A DNA stretch of 64,000 bases, taken from NCBI GenBank assembly GCA_019720975.1, contig JAGVSJ010000004.1:27066-91065 (forward strand). The letters run 5' to 3'. A model generated the notes under the pieces. It was given only the letters and a program-made list of their open reading frames with translations. It did no database searches and was not told the origin of the DNA. Of this stretch, positions 8,814-16,650 are shown piece by piece; positions within the stretch are counted from its first letter, which is position 1; each line of letters starts with the position of its first letter. Made by a program: the position numbers and the translations under genes. Origin of the DNA: Candidatus Sysuiplasma superficiale (GTDB lineage: Archaea > Thermoplasmatota > Thermoplasmata > Sysuiplasmatales > Sysuiplasmataceae).

Positions 8814-8913
8814 GAACTGCTGCCCGACATCATAACTTACCGGCCGGGTGCGGGGCCGTCTGCATTGCTGCACGCTGCAAAACATGCAGGAGGACGGCGG
8901 GAATGATTGCGTT

Positions 8914-9909
8914 TCAGGTTCTTTCGAGATAAAGCTCTCTGTTAAGTCTAGGTATCAGTGCGGCGATAACTGCATCGCGTGTTATCTGTCTGCGGGTAAG
9001 CCTGCGCTTTGAAAGGAAGCCTACGGCACCAATCCCGCTGCCTACGTTCCGGAGCCCCGAAATGTCGGAAACAATGTCGCCTACCGTCCTTCCCTCCCTC
9101 TCCATCCTTTCCAGCACTATGGGTGGATATGAGAAGCCTATTCCCTGACCGTAGGTAAATCTGCCCGAGCGGTCGGCAATTGCACAGAACTGAACATCAA
9201 ATCTTGTACCGGGCAGCAAGCCATCGATCAGACCTGCCTCAATGCCCACACCGAGATCGTTGCCGCGCAGCGCTTCCCTGGCTCTTGATATCGCACCCCT
9301 TGCAATCTCATCACCCACCGGCTGTTCCGGCACTCCCGATTCGGTACTCTTACAGTGGAAAGAGACCCTTCTGAATTCCGTTCGGTACAGGCGGAACGCG
9401 TCCCTGACCCCGCTTACCTTTGAACTGTTCTCTGAACCTATGCCTATATTCAGCACCCTCAGAATGTTGCCGTGCCTGTCACATTCACCGCTGAGAATCC
9501 TCGTTGAACTGATTGGCAGCCCGTCCGCAGCAGCGATCAGGGGCACGGTTGTGATTTCAAGCGCCTTCAACCCATTGCTCTCCCGTATTCTGTTTATTTC
9601 TGAAGCGGTTGACTTTGTACCGGATGAGACGACAATATGCCTCAGGCCGGGCAGCTCCACAGAAGGGCCGTACGGATCGTTCAGTTCCACAATACGGAAG
9701 CTCCTCCCGACTTTCAGGCAGTAATTCCTCAGCGTTCTGTACCTGTCTGCATAGTTACGGACCCTCTCACGGTGCTCCATAGCCATCCTGTCTGAAGTGA
9801 GGCCGATTATAACAGGCTCCCCCATTCCGAAAGCTGTCCTGAGAAGCAGTTTGTGGCCGTCGTGAAGGACATTGAACGTGCCGCCAAGGCAGACTCCGAA
9901 TTCGGTCAT
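8914..9909 (-). CDS. Fused phosphopantetheine adenylyltransferase / DUF84 nucleoside-triphosphatase
   Basis: This is a two-domain protein of about 331 residues. Residues 1-145 are archaeal phosphopantetheine adenylyltransferase (CoA synthesis): GGTFNVLHDGHK holds the H-x-G-H nucleotidyltransferase motif and ISSTRI (about 133) is the second signature. Residues 150-331 are a DUF84/YjjX-like domain (IGSENSSKV, PVGDEIARGAISRA, GIEAGLID), a family linked to inosine/xanthosine triphosphatase activity. The start MTEFGV at 9909 was chosen because the nucleotidyltransferase fold begins there and the upstream gene ends in ATGA over it; a longer frame upstream is only an overlap with that gene. The fusion would couple CoA synthesis with nucleotide-pool cleaning; the functional meaning is inferred. 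Confidence 0.9.
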   Translation of the reverse strand: MTEFGVCLGGTFNVLHDGHKLLLRTAFGMGEPVIIGLTSDRMAMEHRERVRNYADRYRTLRNYCLKVGRSFRIVELNDPYGPSVELPGLRHIVVSSGTKSTASEINRIRESNGLKALEITTVPLIAAADGLPISSTRILSGECDRHGNILRVLNIGIGSENSSKVSGVRDAFRLYRTEFRRVSFHCKSTESGVPEQPVGDEIARGAISRAREALRGNDLGVGIEAGLIDGLLPGTRFDVQFCAIADRSGRFTYGQGIGFSYPPIVLERMEREGRTVGDIVSDISGLRNVGSGIGAVGFLSKRRLTRRQITRDAVIAALIPRLNRELYLERT

Positions 9910-10103
9910 AGTTTGCTCACGTACGAAAGAGCAAGAATGAGAAGTACAACGAGCAGGAGGTAATAAAGGTAAAGCTGCCTCTTCTTGCGCCTCAGCCCTG
10001 CCCTGTAACCGTCTCTGCATGAATCAGAGCAGAATGTACTGTCTGGAGAAATGGCGTTGCCGCACTGTCTGCAGTGCTTGTGTGGCGGTATGCGTTCGGT
10101 CAA
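9906..10103 (-). CDS. Small zinc-ribbon protein with C-terminal membrane anchor (DUF2116-like)
   Basis: The protein has 65 residues. An N-terminal CRQCGNAISPDSTFCSDSC gives a four-cysteine zinc ribbon (CxxC...CxxxC). A basic stretch RAGLRRKKRQ is followed by a single hydrophobic helix (residues 44-62). It resembles the archaeal DUF2116 family. The start is a TTG at 10103: an in-frame TGA lies just upstream and GAGG precedes the TTG at suitable distance. It overlaps the fused PPAT gene by four bases (ATGA), so the two are coupled. The role is unknown; tail-anchoring suggests membrane association. Confidence 0.8.
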   Translation of the reverse strand: MTERIPPHKHCRQCGNAISPDSTFCSDSCRDGYRAGLRRKKRQLYLYYLLLVVLLILALSYVSKL

Positions 10104-10169
10104 AAGCCGTCCTCAGACGGCTGAGAAGGTTCATGGTAAATCAATTTTTGGAAAACCTGCTGCACAACA

Positions 10170-10181
10170 GGTATATTATTT
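10170..10181 (+). promoter_or_regulatory. TATA box of deoxyhypusine synthase
   Basis: GGTATATTATTT is centred near 10176, about 26-30 bases upstream of the region just before the ATG at 10208. A weak GGAG motif precedes the ATG. Confidence 0.45.
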
Positions 10182-10207
10182 CTATCCGCTCACCATCCGG
10201 AGTTCAT

Positions 10208-11164
10208 ATGAAAGGACTGAGGGCTGAAACGGTCAGGGACATGGATCTCGGGAGCTGTAAGGATATACACGACCTTACAGAACAGATGTACATGTCGGGC
10301 GGATTCACAGCGAAGAAGCTTGGTCAGGCCGTGCGCATACTTGAAAGGATGGTAGAAGATCATGCCCACATCTTCCTGTCATTTCCGGCGGACATTGTTT
10401 CCACGGGAACCCGGGGAGTGCTCCTTGAACTCATCAGGAGCGGCGTTGTCTCATCTGTGATAACAACATGCGGCACTCTGGACCATGACATAGCAAGGAG
10501 CTGGCGGAGATACTACCACGGCGATTTCAACCTGGACGACGCGGAACTCAGGAGGCATGGCATGAACAGGCTGGGCAATATTCTGGTACCTGACTCTTCC
10601 TACGGCAAGATAATTGAGAGCAGGATGCAAGTTTTCCTCAGCCGGATCTACAGATCAGGGAGAAGGAACATGTCCACTGCTGATTTATGTGATGAGATCG
10701 GAAGGTTCATAGGCAGGGAGGACAGCCTTCTGTACTGGGCCCACAGGAAACACATACCGGTGTTTGTCCCGGGCATCACGGACGGAGCTGTCGGCTCCCA
10801 GATATGGCTCTTCTGGCAGGAGCACAGGGATTTTTCCATAGATCTGCTCAGAGACGAACACCGCCTTTCGGACATAGTCTTCGGTGCGAAGAAAACTGGT
10901 GCACTGATGATCGGGGGCGGAATATCGAAACACCACACAATCTGGTGGAATCAGTTCAGGGGAGGTCTGGACTATGCTGTGTACCTTACAACAGCACAGG
11001 AATTTGATGGCAGCCTCTCCGGGGCGCAGACGAGGGAGGCAATATCATGGGGGAAGGTCAAACCGCAGGCAAAGCATGTGACTGTGGAAGGTGACGCTAC
11101 AATCACGCTTCCGATCCTCACCTGGTCATTGATGTGCGGGAGGAGAAGGAATGGAGAACACTGA
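10208..11164 (+). CDS. dhs: Deoxyhypusine synthase
   Basis: It transfers the aminobutyl group of spermidine (or agmatine in some archaea) to a lysine of aIF5A in an NAD-dependent reaction. The 318 residues include STGTRGVLLELI, ITTCGTLDHDIARS, the FVPGITDGAVGSQIW segment, and GGGISKHHTIWWNQFRGG followed by DYAVYLTTAQEFDGSLSGA, which form the NAD and lysine-intermediate site. The ATG at 10208 is preceded by a TATA element and GGAG; an extended upstream frame is cysteine-rich and lacks family similarity. Its last 14 bases overlap the GAF gene. Confidence 0.95.
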   Translation: MKGLRAETVRDMDLGSCKDIHDLTEQMYMSGGFTAKKLGQAVRILERMVEDHAHIFLSFPADIVSTGTRGVLLELIRSGVVSSVITTCGTLDHDIARSWRRYYHGDFNLDDAELRRHGMNRLGNILVPDSSYGKIIESRMQVFLSRIYRSGRRNMSTADLCDEIGRFIGREDSLLYWAHRKHIPVFVPGITDGAVGSQIWLFWQEHRDFSIDLLRDEHRLSDIVFGAKKTGALMIGGGISKHHTIWWNQFRGGLDYAVYLTTAQEFDGSLSGAQTREAISWGKVKPQAKHVTVEGDATITLPILTWSLMCGRRRNGEH

Positions 11165-11630
11165 GTTTGAGAAGAGGGCAGCGGAGCTGATGAGAAGGCT
11201 GAACGATCCTTCGATAGTTACTGCGGAGGAGCTGGAGGATGCTGCCGTTGAAGGGCTCTACCGACTCTTCCCCCACTACTCATGGGTTGGAATATACTGG
11301 CTGGAGGGAGAGATGCTGAAACTCGGAAAATGGAGGGGCAGATCTCCGACAGAGCATGTGGCAATACCTCTGGGGAAGGGCATATGCGGAGCCGCCGCGG
11401 CGTCAGGCAAAATAGAGAACATACCCGATGTGGGAGCGGACAGCAGGTACATCTCCTGTTTTATCACAACAAAATCTGAGATTGTGGTGCCGATAGAAGG
11501 TGCGCACGGTTTCATCGGCGAAATAGACATCGACAGCGAGACCCCTTCCGCCTTCGGCGCCCGGGATGAGGAGCTGCTCACGCGAATCGCTTCCCAGTTC
11601 AGAAGATTCGAGGGGAAGAAGCTACGGTAG
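11151..11630 (+). CDS. GAF-domain protein, free methionine-(R)-sulfoxide reductase-like
   Basis: This single-GAF protein of 159 residues resembles the fRMsr family that reduces free methionine-R-sulfoxide. Two positions equivalent to the family's catalytic cysteines are present, C79 in GKGICGAA and C103 in YISCFITTKSE; the third family cysteine (before IPLGKG) is replaced by His-Val. The KSEIVVPI and GEIDIDS segments are typical. Activity is therefore plausible but the resolving-cysteine pattern is altered. It overlaps deoxyhypusine synthase by 14 bases in a different frame, so the two are probably one operon. Confidence 0.82.
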   Translation: MENTEFEKRAAELMRRLNDPSIVTAEELEDAAVEGLYRLFPHYSWVGIYWLEGEMLKLGKWRGRSPTEHVAIPLGKGICGAAAASGKIENIPDVGADSRYISCFITTKSEIVVPIEGAHGFIGEIDIDSETPSAFGARDEELLTRIASQFRRFEGKKLR

Positions 11631-11711
11631 ACAGCAGAACAGCCTCGCTGGAGATGAGGAATGGCCGCCTTTCCGTCAGAATATCGCCTTCCGCAATCGA
11701 GGGGTGAGGGG

Positions 11712-12845
11712 ATGAAGATAGCACAGATTTCTCCGTTTTATGCGCCGCATCACGGCGGTGTGGAATCGTTCGTGAGGGACATGGCGGAGGAGATGACAAG
11801 GAGAGGCCATGATGTCACAGTCATAACATCCCTGCACGACAGGTCTCTGCCCGAGGAGGAAAGTATCAGGAACGTGAGGGTCCTGAGGGTTCCGCTGCGC
11901 ATGACAGTATTGAGGACGCCCATACCAAAGCACCTCCAGTCCTATCTGGATGCGGATTACGACATAATACACACCCATACGCCTCCGCCAAGCTTTGCCT
12001 ACATCGCCTCACGGCACTATGGCAGCGGGCCGAAGCATGTGGTGACATATCACTGTGATTCAGACATACCGTCCAGACTGCTTTCGCCTGTCATCAGGGT
12101 TCTCGACAGGCGGACGAGCGCGAGGATACTCCGGAGCGCGGACAGGGTCATTGTGACCACAGAAACATATGCTTCAACATCACTGAATACATGGGATATA
12201 AGACCTGAAATAGTGCCTGTGAGCGCAAACACAAGGCGCTTCTTTCCGGATCCTGAAGACAGGATAAGGACAAGGCGGAGGCTCTCGCTCGACGGGAAGA
12301 GGATTGTGCTCTTTGTAGGCAGACTTGTCAGGCACAAGGGTGTGCACTACCTCATTGACGCGATGCGCTTTCTCGATGACGGCTATGTGCTCATTATCGC
12401 CGGTGCAGGTGACTATGCGCAGCCGCTGAGGCGCGCCATCAGGGTCAGGGGGCTTGAGAAGCGGGTGAGCATGATAGGGGACGTCCCCGACACAGTGCTG
12501 CCTTCACTCTACAGGGCGGCAGACGTGCTCGTTGTTCCTTCCACCTCCAGGCTTGAGGCATTCGGCATATCTGCAGTGGAGGCGATGGCAAGCGGAACAC
12601 CTGTCATTGTCAGCGACATACCGGGCGTGCGTGAAATAATAGATGACGGTGTACAGGGGCTGAGGGCCGAGCCGATGAATCCGGAAGACATAGCAGCCAG
12701 GATCAGAACAGTCCTTGAGGATAGAAAGAGGAGAGACGCCATGGGGAAGGAGGCAGTCTCGCGCGCAAAGGTGTTTTCCAGCGGGATCGTTGCTGAAAGG
12801 ATGCTCCGGGTGTACAGCGATATTCTATCCTCAGACAACGCGTAA
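11712..12845 (+). CDS. Glycosyltransferase family 4 (GT-B fold)
   Basis: The protein has about 377 residues. The N-terminal IAQISPFYAPHHGGVESFVRDMAE is typical of GT4 enzymes. The C-terminal nucleotide-sugar domain shows VLFVGRLVRHKGVHYLI (about 198), DVLVVPSTSRLEAFGISAVEAMASG (about 273) with the EX7E motif, and a G-T-P-V-I-V-S-D signature. It probably transfers a hexose or mannose to a glycolipid or glycoprotein. The start at 11712 follows GGTGAGGGG; an upstream frame beginning at 11661 lacks similarity. It converges on the JAMM gene with a 15-base 3' overlap. The acceptor is not deducible. Confidence 0.9.
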   Translation: MKIAQISPFYAPHHGGVESFVRDMAEEMTRRGHDVTVITSLHDRSLPEEESIRNVRVLRVPLRMTVLRTPIPKHLQSYLDADYDIIHTHTPPPSFAYIASRHYGSGPKHVVTYHCDSDIPSRLLSPVIRVLDRRTSARILRSADRVIVTTETYASTSLNTWDIRPEIVPVSANTRRFFPDPEDRIRTRRRLSLDGKRIVLFVGRLVRHKGVHYLIDAMRFLDDGYVLIIAGAGDYAQPLRRAIRVRGLEKRVSMIGDVPDTVLPSLYRAADVLVVPSTSRLEAFGISAVEAMASGTPVIVSDIPGVREIIDDGVQGLRAEPMNPEDIAARIRTVLEDRKRRDAMGKEAVSRAKVFSSGIVAERMLRVYSDILSSDNA

Positions 12846-13241
12846 TTCAGTTCTTGTTCCATCCTTCCTGAATGCGGCCCAGCTGTCTTCACCGAAAGGA
12901 TAGCCGACAATTATGTGTACCCTTCCCACAGAGCTGAAGAGCCTGAGATCAGGTGCACTCGGTATTATGTAGCCGGAAGGGTGAGAATGGACTGTCCCAA
13001 CTGCGGAAAAGCTGCCGAGTATGGAGTGGTAGTTGAATGATGCCGAATGGAAATTGCTCCTTGTTGCAGGTATTATTATCATTTCGGTTATTGTATCCCC
13101 CCTTGCCGCCAGTCCTGCGGCAAATTCATTTGGAAGTGAATGACGCGATGCCTCCATCACAGATTCGAGCAGCTCCCTCCTTATGCAGCATATGTTCGAG
13201 GAGGCGCGCCTGCTGACCCGTCTTCTGCTGAACATCGGCAT
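12831..13241 (-). CDS. JAMM/MPN-domain metalloprotease-like protein
   Basis: The protein has 136 residues with a complete JAMM zinc motif: Glu39 in PNEFAAGL, then H85-x-H87-x7-S95-x2-D98 within VHSHPSGYIIPSAPD. Archaeal JAMM proteins act as deconjugases of ubiquitin-like SAMP modifiers, so this may remove SAMP or act on another isopeptide. It is the last gene of a three-gene minus-strand unit, four bases after NAD kinase. Its 3' end overlaps the convergent glycosyltransferase by 15 bases. No SAMP or E1 gene is in the window. Confidence 0.88.
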   Translation of the reverse strand: MPMFSRRRVSRRASSNICCIRRELLESVMEASRHSLPNEFAAGLAARGDTITEMIIIPATRSNFHSASFNYHSILGSFSAVGTVHSHPSGYIIPSAPDLRLFSSVGRVHIIVGYPFGEDSWAAFRKDGTRTELRVV

Positions 13242-13245
13242 GGGA

Positions 13246-14043
13246 TCAGCCGGTCAGTTTTGTCCTTATTCTTCTGTAGAAATCATGGTCCAGGCTCACG
13301 AAGCTTGCCTTCTTCTCTGAAAGGGAGAATGTGACTGTTTCCCTGCCGGAGAGAGCATGTCTCACCTGGCCGTCTATGACGAGAATGCACCTCCTTTCAC
13401 CCTCAACCGTAAGTTCTATGACAGATCCGTTTCCTGTCACTATGGGTCTGGAGGAGATGCCGTAAGGAGCAACAGGTGATATGACAAAGACGGACGCAGA
13501 AGGATCCACTATCGGCCCGCCTGCGGCAAGCGAATAGGATGTTGAGCCTGTGGGAGTGGAAACAATTATACCGTCGGATTTTACCAGTCCCACGGGATAA
13601 CCTGATATTGAAAGGTTGAAATGTCTTACCTTACCAGGATCTGCGCTTGTTACAAGCGCCTCGTTGACAGCGTCATCCATCCTCCTGCCGCTCACGACTG
13701 TCTTGAGTTTGATCTTCTCCTCAACCGTGTACCTGCCCTCCCGGAGCATCCGGACGGCCCTTGCAATGCCCTTTCTTCCGACTTCGGTCAGGAAGCCGAC
13801 ATCACCTGCATTGACGCCGAGCACCGGGCCTTCGTATCTCATCAGCGTCTTCAGCATTGTTCCGTCGCCTCCGACTACGATGAGCACGTCCGAAGCGATC
13901 CTTCCCAGAGGCACTCCCTTTCTGCCGAGGATGGCGGCGGTCTCGGCTTCGAGCGTGACGTTTCCGTCGAGAAGGCTGTAGATCTCTGACGCTATCTCTG
14001 CTGCGGCTGAAAGCGATGAGTTGGCGTATAGGGCAATTTTCAA
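13246..14043 (-). CDS. nadK: NAD kinase
   Basis: It makes NADP from NAD using ATP or polyphosphate. The 265 residues carry the GGDGT motif at 58-62, the NE-A segment (VNEALVTS near 118) and the STPTGSTSYSLAAGGP signature near 160. The family length is normal. Its start overlaps the stop of the inositol-phosphatase gene in an ATGA. Several archaea encode NAD kinase next to or fused with an inositol-phosphatase-like NADP phosphatase, so the neighbour may act on the same metabolite. Confidence 0.95.
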   Translation of the reverse strand: MKIALYANSSLSAAAEIASEIYSLLDGNVTLEAETAAILGRKGVPLGRIASDVLIVVGGDGTMLKTLMRYEGPVLGVNAGDVGFLTEVGRKGIARAVRMLREGRYTVEEKIKLKTVVSGRRMDDAVNEALVTSADPGKVRHFNLSISGYPVGLVKSDGIIVSTPTGSTSYSLAAGGPIVDPSASVFVISPVAPYGISSRPIVTGNGSVIELTVEGERRCILVIDGQVRHALSGRETVTFSLSEKKASFVSLDHDFYRRIRTKLTG

Positions 14044-14813
14044 AGTGCGAGCCTCCGCAGTGATTTGTCACCCACTGCAATCAGCGATTTTCTGTCGTTT
14101 ATGTCAAAATTCATGTCGAGCAGATTGCCCGTCATGTCAAATACCTCTCCGCCTGCCTCCCTGAGTATCAGAGTGGACGCGGCTATATCCACTATCCTCA
14201 GAGCGTGCGCGTTGTCTACAGAACGCAGATAGAACAGGTCTGCCTTCCCCATGGCCACCTGGCACATCTCCAGTGCTGCGGATCCAAGCGATCTGACCAT
14301 ACCGCTCTTCCTGGATATGTCATAGGCGTTATTGGACGCGTTTGCGCCCATGTAGACGAAGAAAAGTGAGTCCTTCTCACTGAATTTCTTCACGTGTATG
14401 AGTTCATCGTTGCGGAATGCTCCCTTACCCTTCTCGGCATAGAATGTGTCTCCCGTGACCAGGTTCATCACAAGACCGTACTGAACACCTGAAAGTGAAC
14501 GGGAACCGATGGCGATCGATACCGAATAGAATGGAATGCCTCTTATCAGGTTATGGCTTCCGTCAAGCGGATCAAGCACGATTGTCTGCCCGGACTTATT
14601 GTCAACGTAGGGGGACTCTTCGCTCAGTATGTTCAGACCAAGGCCGAGCTCATCTATCTTCCTTTTCGCCGCCTGCTCCGCAACGGCATCAGCATTGTAG
14701 CTCGGTGCGCCGTCTACACCCTTTCCGACCACTTCACCGGCTTTCGGACTTCCCGAAATGGAGGCGACTGCCTCTCTCACACTGGACGCTATTTCTGTAA
14801 GCTCCTTCTTCAC
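14040..14813 (-). CDS. suhB: Inositol-1-monophosphatase / fructose-1,6-bisphosphatase / NADP phosphatase family
   Basis: This is a 257-residue Mg-dependent, Li-sensitive phosphatase. Metal ligands are in SEESPY (about 64-69) and the signature DPLDGSHNLIRGIPFYSVSIA (from 81). The C-terminal GGEVFDMTGNLLDM segment completes the fold. Substrate could be inositol phosphate, fructose bisphosphate or NADP; coupling to NAD kinase by an ATGA overlap favours a role in NADP or inositol-lipid metabolism. It heads the suhB-nadK-JAMM operon and has a TATA box 25 bases before the ATG. Confidence 0.92.
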   Translation of the reverse strand: MKKELTEIASSVREAVASISGSPKAGEVVGKGVDGAPSYNADAVAEQAAKRKIDELGLGLNILSEESPYVDNKSGQTIVLDPLDGSHNLIRGIPFYSVSIAIGSRSLSGVQYGLVMNLVTGDTFYAEKGKGAFRNDELIHVKKFSEKDSLFFVYMGANASNNAYDISRKSGMVRSLGSAALEMCQVAMGKADLFYLRSVDNAHALRIVDIAASTLILREAGGEVFDMTGNLLDMNFDINDRKSLIAVGDKSLRRLAL

Positions 14814-14830
14814 ACCGTTACATTACCGGC

Positions 14831-14843
14831 AATAGTTAAATCC
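14831..14843 (-). promoter_or_regulatory. TATA box of suhB-nadK-JAMM operon
   Basis: On the minus strand GGATTTAACTATT is centred about 25 bases upstream of the suhB ATG at 14813. It is consistent with a leaderless operon transcript. Confidence 0.5.
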
Positions 14844-14915
14844 TTTGCACATCGTAGCGGGAAGGCACATCAGTGTCAAATACATGCGCTGGCTCTGAGA
14901 TAGACTGGTGAGCTG

Positions 14916-15569
14916 ATGGCGTTGCAGGAAAGAAGGGTTCTGCGCCATGAGGGTAGATTGTTCACGGCTAACAGCAGACCCGGATGGTCTCTGAACAGGG
15001 AAAAGCTGATATCTGTGGAAGGCACGGAGTACAGGGAATGGAGCCCTTACAGGAGCAAGCTCGCAGCATATATCGTGTGTGGAGGCACTCTTTTCCCCTT
15101 CGGCAGCGCGACAAGAACACTCTATCTTGGCGCAGCCTCCGGGACAACGGCAAGCCATATTGCGGACATATCTGTCTCCGGAAAGGTGTACTGCATCGAA
15201 AAGGCGTTCGCCCCATACTCCAGGCTTCTTGAGGTGTGTTCTGTCCATGGCAACATGGTTCCGGTCATGGCAGACGCGTCGCATCCGCTCGACTACTCGG
15301 TTGTCGTCGAGGAGCCGGAAGTGCTGTACCAGGACATTGCGCAGAAGGACATGGTGGACATATTTCTGAAGAACATACGTGCTTTTCCTGCACTCAGATT
15401 CTGTTTCCTCGTGGTCAAGAGCAGGAGCATAGATTCAACCGCCCGCCCTGCTTCAGTCTTTTCAGATGCCATGAGAAGGCTTGAGGGAGAACTATGCTGC
15501 CGGCCGGAGATGGTTGACATCTCTGTTTTCGAGAAGGACCATGCAATCGTAGCATTCAGACTGCGCTGA
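14916..15569 (+). CDS. flpA: Fibrillarin-like rRNA/tRNA 2'-O-methyltransferase
   Basis: This is the catalytic subunit of archaeal C/D-box sRNPs; with Nop5 and L7Ae it methylates 2'-hydroxyls in rRNA and tRNA. The 217 residues show EYREWSPYRSKLAAYI near 40, the SAM motif LYLGAASGTTASHIAD near 69, the VYCIEKAFAPYSR segment and VLYQDIAQKDMVDIF near 135. Length is normal (about 215-230). Nop5 is usually adjacent in archaea but is not found here. Confidence 0.95.
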   Translation: MALQERRVLRHEGRLFTANSRPGWSLNREKLISVEGTEYREWSPYRSKLAAYIVCGGTLFPFGSATRTLYLGAASGTTASHIADISVSGKVYCIEKAFAPYSRLLEVCSVHGNMVPVMADASHPLDYSVVVEEPEVLYQDIAQKDMVDIFLKNIRAFPALRFCFLVVKSRSIDSTARPASVFSDAMRRLEGELCCRPEMVDISVFEKDHAIVAFRLR

Positions 15570-15678
15570 GAAGGGGAACATTTTTGGTGGAGCAGCCGAT
15601 TGTGCCTTCAGGGTAGTATCCGGAGGCATTGGATATTATAAGGGTACTGCATTCAGTACAGCGTAGCGGTGACGCAGG

Positions 15679-15900
15679 ATGCTGGGCTCGAACGACGACA
15701 GAATTGAGAGAAAGATCAAGCGGCTGAATGCGATCAGGGCGGAATACGAGTCTGATCTTGCTGACCTGAAAAAGAGGCTGAAGGAAGACAGGATCAGCCG
15801 TGAGCGGTACGAGAGGCTTAGTGCCCTCACGCAGATTAAGATCGACAGGCTGGTTTCAAAGGTTAAGGAACTGAGGCAGAAGAAAGAAAGGATGGGATGA
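15679..15900 (+). CDS. Small charged coiled-coil protein
   Basis: The protein has 73 residues, almost entirely helix-forming and very rich in Lys, Arg, Glu and Asp, with heptad-like leucine/isoleucine spacing from residue 9 to 68. No known domain is recognised. A TATA-like GATATTATAAGGG lies about 40 bases upstream. It lies between flpA and the convergent hemD gene, with three bases separating its stop from hemD's. High charge and complete helicity suggest a nucleic-acid or complex-assembly partner, but this is inference. Confidence 0.65.
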   Translation: MLGSNDDRIERKIKRLNAIRAEYESDLADLKKRLKEDRISRERYERLSALTQIKIDRLVSKVKELRQKKERMG

Positions 15901-15903
15901 AGC

Positions 15904-16650
15904 TCAAAGGAGGCGCATTGCCGCCCTCAGCATTTCGGTGAAGTCCGTATCCGCTGATTCAGTGAACGGTACGTCCCTCCTTCTGAGCTCTGCCGATGTT
16001 TCACGTCCGATGGACAGGACGATGCATCCTTCCAGCCCCGCAATCAACCGTTCCGTCAGTCCCATTGATGCTGCCCTTGCGAAAACACTCTTCACAACAT
16101 TGCTGCTTGTGAACGGAACGATGTACCTCTTCCCCTCAGAAATGTCCCTGATTGCAGCAGAGAGCCTGGCCGTGTCAGCTGCCGGAACCGTGTCGTAAAG
16201 ACATATCTCCTTCACTGATATGCCTGAGGACGCGAGTTTTTCACGCAGAACGCTGCTGCCGGAGGCACTCCTGAATACAGCAACACCTCCGGCATCACGG
16301 TAATCAGAGAGGATCATATCAGCGACGCCGGATGAGGAGTGTACTGCCGGAAGAACCGAAGCGACGCCATGGCGCTCAAGTTCCGACCGTGTCGCTTTCC
16401 CTACCGATATTACTGTTCTTCCACTGAAAGAGCGGAAGGTGCCGATGACCCGCACGAGTAGCCTAACCGAACGGCTGCTCAGGAACACAAGCAGGCCGGA
16501 CGATTCAATGGAGTGCACTATCTCATCAGCACTGACAGGCAATATTCTGATAGAAACTGCAGGAACAATCACCGGCTCAAGGCCCAGCTCCTGCGCTGCC
16601 CTTGCAGACTCCGCACATTCCTCCTCCGGCCGGAGAATCAGCACCTTCAT
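15904..16650 (-). CDS. hemD: Uroporphyrinogen-III synthase
   Basis: It cyclises and inverts ring D of hydroxymethylbilane to give uroporphyrinogen III. The 248 residues are poorly conserved as usual, but the bilobed HemD pattern is visible: ILRPEEECAESARAAQELGL at the start, LVFLSSRSVRLLV near 52, and FTSSNVVKSVF near 175 with SIGRETSAELRRR near 213. Position as the last gene of hemB-hemC-cobA-hemD supports the call. Its start overlaps the cobA stop by four bases. Confidence 0.87.
   Translation of the reverse strand: MKVLILRPEEECAESARAAQELGLEPVIVPAVSIRILPVSADEIVHSIESSGLLVFLSSRSVRLLVRVIGTFRSFSGRTVISVGKATRSELERHGVASVLPAVHSSSGVADMILSDYRDAGGVAVFRSASGSSVLREKLASSGISVKEICLYDTVPAADTARLSAAIRDISEGKRYIVPFTSSNVVKSVFARAASMGLTERLIAGLEGCIVLSIGRETSAELRRRDVPFTESADTDFTEMLRAAMRLL

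Noticed and set aside
8700..8815. Reading the intron-containing tRNA as tRNA-Leu(GAG)
   Set aside because: Only CCGGC/GCCGG can form the anticodon stem, which places TGA at 34-36; discriminator G also fits serine and not leucine, and a proper tRNA-Leu(GAG) exists at 42931.
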